Shown here one piece after another: positions 1 to 6,900 of a DNA stretch of 10,679 nucleotides (position 1 is its first letter; every line of letters begins with the position of its first letter). Where the stretch lies: contig CATXJC010000056.1 of the NCBI GenBank assembly GCA_958369755.1, positions 1 through 10,679 on the forward strand, read 5' to 3'. The notes beneath the pieces were generated by a model. It saw only the letters and a program-made list of their open reading frames with translations. It ran no database searches and was not told the origin of the DNA. The DNA comes from an uncultured Prevotella sp. GTDB lineage: Bacteria > Bacteroidota > Bacteroidia > Bacteroidales > Bacteroidaceae. The translations under genes were made by a program, and so were the position numbers.

Positions 1-47
1 ACGATGCGAAGGCGATTGTAATCGCCGAGTTTTATCTTTTTGCTCAT
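1..47 (-). CDS. S1/CvfB-like RNA-binding protein, N-terminal fragment (cut by window edge)
   Basis: Read leftward from an ATG at 47-45, the sequence encodes MSKKIKLGDYNRLRI and then runs off the window. A short Lys-rich start followed by LGDYN.L.IV resembles the beginning of Bacteroidales proteins with tandem S1-like RNA-binding domains (the CvfB/YitL group), which typically continue into a beta-barrel of the form EVDFGLYL. Only 15 full codons are visible, so the family call rests on remembered similarity and not on any domain. The gene is on the same strand as the ABC ATPase at 192-941 and lies 144 bp downstream of it, with a REP-like hairpin cluster between, so separate transcription or attenuation is plausible. 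No convincing ribosome binding site is visible upstream. Confidence 0.55.
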   Translation of the reverse strand, partial: MSKKIKLGDYNRLRI

Positions 48-80
48 ATAATATTATTTTCGAGAATATAAAATGCTTTT

Positions 81-190
81 GCCCTTACAGGGCGACAGGT
101 TTGTGTCCGTAATTACCCAGGGTGTTGCCCTGGGCTAGGAGCTTCTGCCCTTTACCTTTCCCTTCGGCCGGTGACCGTTGGTTCAGGGCG
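81..190. repeat. REP-like palindromic intergenic element
   Basis: The spacer between the ABC ATPase and the S1-like gene is unusually G+C-rich and built from hairpins. GCCC (81-84) pairs with GGGC (90-93). CCCAGGG (116-122) pairs perfectly with CCCTGGG (128-134) around a 5-base loop. GCCC (147-150) could pair with GGGC (186-189) across about 35 bases. The stretch from 81 to about 150 resembles a short structured element that I remember recurring between genes in Prevotella and other Bacteroidetes and that yields spurious ORFs. The relation to RAYT-associated REP elements is an inference; no transposase is present here. It could stabilise or attenuate leftward readthrough into the S1-like gene. 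Confidence 0.6.
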
Positions 191-191
191 T

Positions 192-941
192 TTAGATGCA
201 ATCTATGGATGAGTCTGGTTCTTCAGCAGAAACTTCTTTATTGTTATCAGCAGTTTCTTCCTGGCTATCAGCAGCTCCTGCTTCCACCGTCTTCTCAATC
301 ATTCCATCCTTGAGATGGATGGTGCGGTCGGTGATGGCAGCAAGGCCCTCATCATGAGTTACGATGACGAAAGTCTGACCGAACTTGTCTCTGAGGTCGA
401 AGAAGAGCTGGTGAAGCTCAGCCTTGTTCTTGGTGTCGAGACTTCCTGATGGCTCATCGGCAAGGATGACGGCAGGATTATTGACCAAAGCTCTCGCCAC
501 GGCTACACGCTGTTTCTCACCACCGGATAACTCGGCAGGTTTGTGACTGGCTCTATCGCTCAAGCCCATGAATTCCAATAACTCCTCGGCACGCTCCTTG
601 GCTTCTTTTCGGCTCTTGCCTGCAATGAAGGCAGGAATCATGATGTTCTCCAGGGCGGTGAACTCAGGGAGAAGTTGGTGGAACTGGAAGACGAAACCGA
701 GATGCTGGTTCCGGAAATCGCTCAGTTTCTTGGTGCTGAGGCTGCTTGCATCGATGCCATCAACCATGATGCTGCCACTATCAGGCTTGTCGAGGGTACC
801 GATAATCTGGAGAAGTGTAGTCTTGCCGGCACCACTAGGACCGACGATACTTACCACCTCGCCCTTGTCAATATGCAGGTCGATGCCCTTAAGCACCTGC
901 AGGGAGCCGAAGCTCTTGGTTATACCTTTTATATCAATCAT
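192..941 (-). CDS. LolD/MacB-type ABC transporter ATP-binding protein
   Basis: This 249-residue ATPase has every motif of an active ABC nucleotide-binding domain: Walker A GPSGAGKT (34-41), Q-loop glutamine Q86, signature LSGGE (138-142), Walker B VILADE (158-163), D-loop SGSLD and switch histidine H196. The start MIDIKGITKSFG, the FVFQFHQLLPEFTALEN stretch and the family of nearest resemblance point to the LolD/MacB/FtsE group, which powers lipoprotein release, efflux or cell-division permeases. No permease gene is in view, so the partner is unknown. The last 30 or so residues are an acidic, Glu/Ser-rich tail beyond the normal domain end. I chose the ATG at 941 because the family begins there and a promoter lies inside the longer frame, which would have to start at a TTG at 980. 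Confidence 0.9.
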   Translation of the reverse strand: MIDIKGITKSFGSLQVLKGIDLHIDKGEVVSIVGPSGAGKTTLLQIIGTLDKPDSGSIMVDGIDASSLSTKKLSDFRNQHLGFVFQFHQLLPEFTALENIMIPAFIAGKSRKEAKERAEELLEFMGLSDRASHKPAELSGGEKQRVAVARALVNNPAVILADEPSGSLDTKNKAELHQLFFDLRDKFGQTFVIVTHDEGLAAITDRTIHLKDGMIEKTVEAGAADSQEETADNNKEVSAEEPDSSIDCI

Positions 942-950
942 TTTCTTACT

Positions 951-981
951 CAAAATTATTTTGCAGGCAAAATTAAGCAAA
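951..981 (-). promoter_or_regulatory. Bacteroidetes-type promoter of the ABC ATPase gene
   Basis: On the minus strand a TTTG box (981-978) is followed after 19 bases by TAATTTTG (958-951), matching the Bacteroidetes sigma-ABfr consensus TTTG-N19/21-TAnnTTTG. Transcription would begin only a few bases before the ATG at 941, giving a nearly leaderless message. A second TAATTTTG, followed by C, lies at 975-968 but lacks an upstream TTG at the right distance. If that one were used, the leader would be roughly 20 bases. Confidence 0.5.
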
Positions 982-1115
982 ATATTTGGAAATGCCTAAT
1001 TTTAAGAGATAAAAAGAAATAAGGAGGGATATAAAAAAACAAAACGCGCCTTATTCTTGCAAATTAAGCTCGTTTCAGTACTTAATTTTGTATTACTTTC
1101 TATAAAATGTATGTG

Positions 1116-1349
1116 CTATTTCAACCCATCGGCATCACCGGTGGTCTTCAATCCGTTGCTCTTTTCCCTAGGGGTGATGTTCACCTTCTTTTTCACGGTA
1201 TTCTCGATGAGGCTGGCATCAAAAGCCATCTTCTTATCGGTACAGTTGATGTTCTCGAAGGTGAAATCTACCAGACGGTATTTCTCGCTCTTACCCACAT
1301 CGAAGAAGTTGTCGCAATCCATCTGGATATTCTTCATCGTGGTGTTGTT
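1116..1349 (-). pseudogene. GH28-like polygalacturonase, C-terminal remnant
   Basis: A 77-codon open frame contains NNTTMKNIQMDCDNFFDV followed by YRLVDFTFENINCTD and FDASLIENTV. This pattern of repeated N-I-K/T-M rungs resembles the end of the right-handed beta-helix of Bacteroidetes GH28 polygalacturonases and rhamnogalacturonan hydrolases, which cut pectin in the periplasm. The catalytic domain is absent, and the frame is interrupted upstream by a TGA at 1352-1350. The family call is from recognition of the C-terminal pattern only. The gene is evidently dead, a relic of a pectin-degradation locus. The GH2 remnant 800 bases away, on the opposite strand, fits the same history. The tail (about the last 20 residues) is Lys/Gly-rich and may extend past the normal end. 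Confidence 0.6.
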
Positions 1350-1415
1350 TCATGATGATATGAAATCCATTCTATCAAATTGCATCAGCCAGTTCTTGGT
1401 ATCCTTGCGCCACAT
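1350..1415 (-). CDS. 21-codon ORF preceding the GH28 remnant, unrecognised
   Basis: An ATG at 1415-1413, preceded by AGAAAGAG as a possible ribosome binding site, opens a 21-residue frame (MWRKDTKNWLMQFDRMDFISS) that ends at TGA 1352-1350. It is in the same frame as the GH28 remnant, so the two may be one decayed gene split by a stop codon or two pieces joined by a deletion. The residue composition looks like real protein, but I cannot assign a family. A promoter lies about 65 bases upstream. It is most likely debris, not a functional microprotein. Confidence 0.25.
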   Translation of the reverse strand: MWRKDTKNWLMQFDRMDFISS

Positions 1416-1479
1416 ATCTCTTTCTGTTGCTAATAGGTATTTGCTTGTTTGCCTATTGTTTCTTGTTTTATTTCATCTG

Positions 1480-1511
1480 CAAAATTACGCTGAATAATTC
1501 TAACTTCCAAA
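1480..1511 (-). promoter_or_regulatory. Leftward consensus promoter facing the GH28 remnant
   Basis: On the minus strand TTTG (1511-1508), 20 bases, then TAATTTTG (1487-1480) followed by C match the Bacteroidetes promoter consensus closely. It points toward 1415 and the GH28 remnant, so it may be a surviving promoter of a deleted gene or the source of a noncoding transcript. No intact gene lies downstream on that strand before the ABC ATPase region. Confidence 0.45.
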
Positions 1512-1569
1512 TTTTTATGTTGTTTTTTTCTGCAATCCTGCATTTCGTTGTTACTTCTGATTGACGTTG

Positions 1570-1577
1570 CAAAGATA
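1570..1577 (-). promoter_or_regulatory. Possible second leftward -7 element
   Basis: The minus strand reads TATCTTTG followed by CAAC, a typical Bacteroidetes -7 box and start region. No TTG is found 19-21 bases upstream, so the -33 half is missing. It lies between the 21-bp tandem array (1668-1793) and the stronger promoter at 1480-1511, and it points the same way as that promoter. Confidence 0.3.
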
Positions 1578-1667
1578 CAACATTTCCGTTTCCTACCTAT
1601 GCGATTTGTGCGATTTGCGTGGATTCGGGAAATAAAGTACAGAAAATGCCATGAAATCATTCTGAAA

Positions 1668-1793
1668 ATATCTCCGAAGGATAAAAAGATATCTCCGAAG
1701 GATAAGAAAATATCTCCGATAGATAAGAAATAATCTCCGATAGATAGCAAAATATCTCCGAAGGATAAGAAAATATCTCCGATAAAGAAGATA
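1668..1793. repeat. 21-bp tandem repeat array, six units
   Basis: Six consecutive 21-base units begin at 1668, 1689, 1710, 1731, 1752 and 1773. The core of each is ATATCTCCGA, followed by AGG or TAG and then ATAAGAAA. Units 2 and 5 are identical. Unit 4 begins TAATCTCC, and unit 6 decays after GATA. The exact 21-base period keeps a reading frame open on both strands (7-residue repeats ISPKDKK on plus, FLSIGDI-like on minus). The surrounding ORFs have no recognisable start or domain, so I treat those as by-products. The period equals two helical turns, which would place any protein bound to each unit on one face of the DNA. Confidence 0.85.
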
Positions 1794-1816
1794 TGGAAAC
1801 CGTGTTGGGGTGACGA

Positions 1817-2027
1817 GGTGAAGGGTGAAGGGTATATTTTAAATCTTTATATTATATTCTTTTTTAGGGCTTTTTCGATTTTTGACCCTAGGGTCTTTTT
1901 TTGAATTACCCTCTTTTTTCTTTACCCACGCGTACATATATAAATAGAGTTTTCAAACCTTCACCCTTCACCTTTTTATTTAACATTCTGTAAATCAATT
2001 TATTACAGGTGAAGGGTGTGAAGGGTG
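1817..2027. repeat. GGTGAAGGG inverted-repeat element, MITE-like
   Basis: GGTGAAGGGTGAAGG (1817-1831) is exactly inverted at 1958-1972, enclosing 126 A+T-rich bases. A third, direct copy with a TG insertion follows at 2008-2027, so the middle copy can pair with either neighbour. The enclosed segment contains the perfect 12-base palindrome GACCCTAGGGTC (1884-1895). No coding frame runs through it. The layout resembles a non-autonomous repeat or a bidirectional terminator-like structure. I have no transposase or target-site duplication to confirm mobility. Confidence 0.6.
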
Positions 2028-2114
2028 TTTTTCCGCTTTTCTTAAACATATTTTAAGAAATGAAGCTACCTTTACATTTTTTTTAAGTTGCATTTCCTTG
2101 AGATGTTAGATTGA

Positions 2115-2444
2115 TATTTCCATATTTTAAATATCTTGTTAACTGACAGTAGTTTTGGCTATTTGGGTGAAAACTTAATATTTTTAGATAAGAATGCCAA
2201 GGCATTCGATAAGTTGACTTTCACCGTGAAGGGCGATGCGAATATCGTGGCGGTGGATAATGGAAACATCTCATCGGATGAACTTCATATCGGAAAGACC
2301 CAGTTGGAGAAAAACAATCAGCGCAATCTCTTCCAGGGTTCCGCCCTCGTGATATTGCGAGCAGGAAAGCAAAATGGAAAAGTAGAACTGCTGGTTTCTT
2401 CGGATAAGATGAAAGCCAGAAAACTGGTTTTGAATACGAAATAA
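2115..2444 (+). pseudogene. GH2 beta-galactosidase-like protein, C-terminal remnant
   Basis: A frame open from 2115 to the stop at 2444 ends in a typical C-terminal Ig-like domain of Bacteroidetes GH2 beta-galactosidases. The visible pattern is FDKLTFTVKGDANIVAVDNGN, followed about 25 residues later by NQRNLFQGSALVILRAGK and then a strand ending VELLVSS. In intact enzymes the VDNGN and F.G.ALVI.RAG motifs lie near the end of a protein of 800 or more residues, so only the last tenth survives. Similarity seems to begin around FLDKNAKAF; the residues before it look like unrelated junction sequence. The only possible starts are a TTG at 2136 or internal codons, and there is no signal peptide, so I call it a pseudogene. 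Its original terminator persists at 2495. Confidence 0.65.
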
Positions 2445-2494
2445 TAAGGTACATCATGAACTTGATTCTGTGAGTTTTTGATTACATGATATAG

Positions 2495-2527
2495 AGCCTG
2501 GACAACGACGGTTGTTCAGGCTTTTTG
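2495..2527 (+). terminator. Rho-independent terminator after the GH2 remnant
   Basis: AGCCTGGACAAC (2495-2506), loop GACG, then GTTGTTCAGGCT (2511-2522) form a 12-base stem with one G-T wobble, followed by TTTT. It insulates the efflux operon promoter from anything transcribed rightward out of the graveyard region. Confidence 0.85.
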
Positions 2528-2542
2528 GTTAAGATAGGTTTC

Positions 2543-2639
2543 TTATAGACAAATTCTGTTTAAACAATCAATTTTTTGCTCGTTTTTTCTTATTTTGGTT
2601 TTATTATGACAAATCTTGGAATGTTATAGACAATAGAAC
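2543..2639 (+). promoter_or_regulatory. Three direct repeats, candidate AraC-type operator
   Basis: TTATAGACAA occurs exactly at 2543-2552 and again at 2624-2633. A related copy, TTATGACAAAT, is at 2604-2614. Measured at the shared GACAA (2548, 2608, 2629), the last two are 21 bases apart, that is two helical turns, the usual spacing of tandem AraC-family half-sites. The first copy lies 60 bases further upstream and shares GACAAAT..TG with the second. The proximal repeat covers the place where a -33 box would sit for the -7 box at 2656. This suits a class II activator. The AraC-family protein encoded at 9657-10565 is the natural candidate. Confidence 0.5.
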
Positions 2640-2655
2640 TTCCGAAGAAAAACAT

Positions 2656-2663
2656 TAACTTTG
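2656..2663 (+). promoter_or_regulatory. -7 box of the RND efflux operon promoter
   Basis: TAACTTTG followed by CAC fits the Bacteroidetes -7 consensus TAnnTTTG. There is no TTG 19-21 bases upstream (2632-2637 reads within CAATAGAACT), so the promoter looks weak unless activated. Transcription would start near 2670, leaving a leader of about 95 bases before the adaptor gene. Confidence 0.5.
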
Positions 2664-2710
2664 CACCAAAAATATAAGAGATTTAATCAATACTCTTTTT
2701 GCCCTATCTC

Positions 2711-2791
2711 ATGGATAATGGTGAGGGAAAAGAACGACAGAATAATGTTATAGTAGAAAGTCATTATGAAAATGAAAGAAAAAATGTTTAA
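2711..2791 (+). CDS. Possible 26-codon leader ORF overlapping the adaptor start
   Basis: Within the presumed efflux leader, an ATG at 2711 opens a 26-residue frame (MDNGEGKERQNNV and onward) that stops at TAA 2789-2791, overlapping the adaptor start at 2766 in another frame. Composition is highly polar and there is no clear ribosome binding site. It could couple or attenuate translation of the adaptor, or it could be chance. I have no conservation evidence. Confidence 0.2.
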   Translation: MDNGEGKERQNNVIVESHYENERKNV

Positions 2792-3911
2792 AAGTTTGAT
2801 ACTGACATGTATCTTGGTCCTTGTTACTTCCTGTAAGGAGCAAAAGAGCCAGACTGCCGGTAGTGATTACAAAACGCAGAAAGTAACTCTTTCTGACAGA
2901 ACGGTGTACTCCACTTTCTCGGCTACCATTCAAGGTAAACAGGATGTGGGAGTTTATCCTCAGATTTCAGGATTGATTACTGCTGTTTTAGTAAAAGAGG
3001 GTGCTGCCGTGAAAAAAGGGCAGACCTTGTTCATCATCGACCAGGTTCCTTATAAAGCTGCTCTGAGAACTGCGAAGGCGAATGTAGAAGTGGCGGAGGC
3101 GAGTGTTGCAACGGCTAAGATGACTGTTGACAGCAAGGAGGAACTCTTTAAGGAGAATGTGGTTTCTCAGTTTGACCTGCAGACGGCGCGCAACTCGCTC
3201 CGTTCGGCTAACGCTACTTTGGCGCAGGCTCAGGCAGAACTGTTAAACGCTCGTAATAATCTTTCCTATACGGTAATAAAAAGTCCGGTGGATGGCATAG
3301 CCGGAATGAGTTCGTATCGCGTAGGTGATTTGGTCAGTTCTTCCATGTCCTCTCCTATGATTTCAGTTTCAGACAATAGTGAGATGTATGCCTATTTCTC
3401 TATGACGGAAAAACAGATACTTGCACTTTCGCGCCAGAACGGTTCGCTGACAGATGCCTTGAAGACCATGCCGGAAGTTAAGCTGCTGTTAAGTGATGGA
3501 AGTGAATATCAGGAAAAAGGCCACATCGATGCCATCAGTGGTATGATAGACACCTCGACAGGATCTGTGACCTTGAGGGCTGTATTTCCGAATTCCAAGA
3601 ATATACTGCGCAGCGGTAGTACCGGAAATATAAAGTTCCCTTATACGAAAAAGAACTGTATGGTCATTCCGCAGACAGCTACATACGAATTGCAAGATAA
3701 GGTCTTTGTCTATAAGGTTGTAGATGGTAAAACCCAATCAACCCAAGTTAAGGTGTTTGAAGTCAATGATGGAAAGGAGTATATCGTGGAATCAGGTCTG
3801 AAAATGGGTGATGTCATCATTGCAGAAGGAGCCGGATTGCTCAGTAATGGCATTTCGGTAAATCAAGCTGCATCTGCTCCAACTGCTACACGAAAAGATA
3901 GGAGAAAATAA
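2766..3911 (+). CDS. RND efflux periplasmic adaptor (membrane fusion) lipoprotein
   Basis: This 381-residue protein bridges the inner-membrane pump and the outer-membrane channel of a tripartite exporter. A lipoprotein signal ends in the lipobox VTSC with Cys23, so it should be anchored by lipid. The first lipoyl half-domain is around residues 58-105 (VYPQISGLITAVLVKEGAAVKKGQ). An alpha-hairpin rich in Ala, Glu and Gln follows at about 107-166. The second lipoyl half contains YTVIKSPVDGIAG, and beta-barrel and membrane-proximal domains close the protein with GLKMGDVIIAEG. This is the normal AcrA/MexA-type order and length. ATGs at residues 3 and 7 are alternative starts; AGAAAG lies about 7 bases before the first. 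It is the first gene of the operon and is followed after one base by the pump gene. Confidence 0.93.
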   Translation: MKMKEKMFKSLILTCILVLVTSCKEQKSQTAGSDYKTQKVTLSDRTVYSTFSATIQGKQDVGVYPQISGLITAVLVKEGAAVKKGQTLFIIDQVPYKAALRTAKANVEVAEASVATAKMTVDSKEELFKENVVSQFDLQTARNSLRSANATLAQAQAELLNARNNLSYTVIKSPVDGIAGMSSYRVGDLVSSSMSSPMISVSDNSEMYAYFSMTEKQILALSRQNGSLTDALKTMPEVKLLLSDGSEYQEKGHIDAISGMIDTSTGSVTLRAVFPNSKNILRSGSTGNIKFPYTKKNCMVIPQTATYELQDKVFVYKVVDGKTQSTQVKVFEVNDGKEYIVESGLKMGDVIIAEGAGLLSNGISVNQAASAPTATRKDRRK

Positions 3912-3912
3912 T

Positions 3913-6900
3913 ATGAAAGCGAAACTGTTTATAGATCGTCCGATATTGGCGGCATGTATTTCGGCACTGATACTGATGCTGGGAATCATCGGGCTTGTGA
4001 ATCTTCCGATGGAGCAATATCCGGATATTGCTCCTCCAACCGTACAGGTGTCTGCCACCTATACGGGCGCAAGTGCCGAAACCGTGCAGAAAGCGGTTAT
4101 CGTGCCACTGGAGGAAGAAATCAATGGTGTGGAAAATATGATGTACATGACTTCTACGGCCTCTAATACCGGTAGTGCCACTATCAATGTTTATTTCAAG
4201 CAGGGTACAGATCCTGACATGGCTACTGTCAACGTACAGAACCGTGTGACCAAGGCACAGGGTACACTTCCTAGTGAAGTGACGAAGATAGGAGTCACTG
4301 CACAGAAAAGGCAGAATAGCCAGCTGATGCTGATGTCGCTTTATAGTACCAAAGGCGACTATGATGAGAAATTCCTTGCCAACTATCTCAAGATAAATGT
4401 TGTTCCTCGCATCCAGCGTATTTCTGGTGTAGGAGAAGTGATGGTGATGGGTAACGACTATGCTATGCGCATCTGGTTGAAACCTGATGTGATGGCACAG
4501 TATGGGCTTGTTCCATCGGATATCATTACCATATTGGGCGAACAGAATATAGAGGCTTCTACCGGTACTCTTGGTGAGGATTCTCAGAATACATTCCAAT
4601 ACACCTTGAAATATCGGGGACGCTATGAAACCAGCGAGGAATTGGGAGATTTGGTTGTCCGAACCGCAGACGACGGCAATACTTTACGCTTGAAGGATGT
4701 GGCAGATATAGAGTTGGGTACCACATCGTATAATTTCAGCGGTGGCGTGTCTGGCTATCCTGGAGCTACGTTTATGGTGATGCAGACTGCCGGATCCAAC
4801 GCCAACGAAATCATAAAGGAAATCAATAAAATGGCGGATGAAATCCGAGCCGATTTGCCTGATGGTCTGAAACTGGATACGATGATGAGTATCAAATCGT
4901 TCCTCGATGCTTCAGTCAAGAATGTCATCAAGACGCTCATCGAGGCGATTCTCCTGGTTATCATCGTGGTCTATGTCTTCCTGCAGAGTGTGCGTTCTAC
5001 GTTTATTCCTTTAGTAGGTATCGTGGTTTCCCTGGTGGGTACGTTTGCTTTCCTCTATGTGGCGGGATTCAGTATCAATCTGCTGACTCTTTTTGCCTTG
5101 GTTCTGGTCATCGGTACGGTGGTTGATGACTCCATCGTGGTGGTGGAAGCTGTGCAGGCGAAGTTTGATGAAGGGTATAAATCGCCTTACAAGGCAACAA
5201 TGGATGCGATGGGGGGAATAACCTCGGCCATCGTTACCACTTCACTGGTCTTCATGGCTGTGTTTATTCCGGTTAGTTTTATGGGTGGAACTACGGGTAC
5301 CTTTTATACGCAATTCGGTTTGACGATGGCTGTAGCTGTGGGTATATCGGCATTGAACGCCCTGACTACCTGTCCGGCACTCTGTGCTCTCATCATGACA
5401 CCCCACATGCAGGCAGAAGAAGGTAAAAAGATAAGTTTCTCGTCTCGTTTCCACATCGCTTTTGATACTGCTTTCGGCCGTCTGGTCAACAAGTATAAAA
5501 TGGGTGTAAAGTTCTTCTTCCGCCGCAAATGGCTGGTAGGAGTAGCACTCGCTGTGAATTGTATCTTGTTGGCTGTATTGGTCAAGACCACCAAAACCGG
5601 ATTGGTTCCGGATGAGGATACGGGAACACTGTTTGTTTCTGTTACCACTGCACCAGGTAGTACGCTTTCTGAAACCAAAAGCATCATGAAGGAGGTTGAG
5701 AAGCGTATCAGTGGAATTCCGCAGATATACCTGTATTCCACCATCGGAGGTTATAATATGATGGGTAGCGGACAAAGCAGTGCGGGTGGTACGCTCATCG
5801 TGCGTCTCAAAGATTGGGATGAACGCAAAGGTGATGAGAACAGCAAGGATGCCGTTATGGCTGAAGTGATGGCGCGGACTGCTGATATCAAGAATGCGCA
5901 GGTATTCGTCTTTTCTCCACCTATGATTATGGGTTATGGTATGACCAATGGTCTTGAAATCTACGTGCAGGATCAGAAAGGTGGCGACATCAGTACGCTC
6001 TATTCGCATACCAAAGAGTTCATTGCGGCATTGAACAAACGTCCGGAAATTCAAAGTGCAGTAACTACATTTGATACCCGTTTCCCTCAATATCTTGTGG
6101 AAGTGGATGCGGCACGTTGCAAGCGTGCTGGTATTTCTCCATCGGATGTGCTGGATGTCTTGTCTTGTTATGTGGGCGGTAATTATGCTTCAAACATAAA
6201 CCGTTTCTCTAAGATTTATCGTGTGATGGTACAGGCAAAGCCGGAATACAGATTGAACAAGGAATCTCTGGATAATATGTACGTGCGTTCCTCTTCTGGA
6301 AGCATGGCACCTGTTGGACAGTTTGTTACTTTATCCAAAACCTATGGTCCTGAGATTCTGAGCCGATTTAATCTTTTCAGCACCATATCGGTGAATGCTA
6401 CACCTGCCCAGGGATACAGTTCGGGTGATGCTATCGAGGCAGTGCGCGAAGTGGCAAAGAAGACGCTGCCTGCAGGATACGGATATGAGTTTGGAGGTAC
6501 ATCCCGTGAGGAGGCTTCTTCGGGCACATCCATTGTTGTCATTTTCGTTATCTGTGTCTTGTTTATCTATATCATCCTTTGTTCTCTCTACGAAAGTCTG
6601 TTCGTTCCTTTGGCGGTAATGCTCTCCATTCCATTCGGATTGATGGGTAGTTTCTTGTTCGCCAAGATGTTCGGTGTAGAGAATAATGTATATATGCAAA
6701 CGGGACTCATCATGCTGATTGGACTGTTGGCTAAGACGGCCATCCTTGTCACGGAGTATGCTTCCGAGCGCCGCCGCCATGGTATGACCATAGTTCAGGC
6801 TGCTCTTTCGGCTGCTGCTGTCCGCCTGCGTCCTATTCTGATGACTGCCCTGACAATGATCATCGGTCTCTTCCCATTGGTAATAGCAACTGGTGCGGGA

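Noticed and set aside
1061..1088. AAATTAAG/CTTAATTT inverted repeat with a 12-base loop
   Set aside because: The 8-base stem is entirely A+T-rich apart from one pair and could be chance in this composition; it might be a weak terminator after the GH28 remnant but I cannot support it.
1548..1733. 61-residue rightward ORF with ISPKDKK repeats
   Set aside because: Same tandem array read on the other strand, with no ribosome binding site or domain.
1430..1750. 106-residue leftward ORF with FLS(I/F)GDI repeats
   Set aside because: The repeated part is produced by the 21-bp tandem array whose period is a multiple of three; the rest is low-complexity, A+T-driven sequence, and the frame crosses a consensus promoter.
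1668..1793. CRISPR array
   Set aside because: The units abut head to tail with no unique spacers between them and no cas genes nearby, so this is a simple tandem repeat.
3886..4599. 237-residue leftward ORF inside the pump gene
   Set aside because: It is antisense to a full-length, strongly conserved RND gene and has a His/Ile/Arg-rich composition typical of a shadow frame.
5242..6090. 282-residue leftward ORF inside the pump gene
   Set aside because: Antisense shadow of the pump coding sequence with no recognisable domain.
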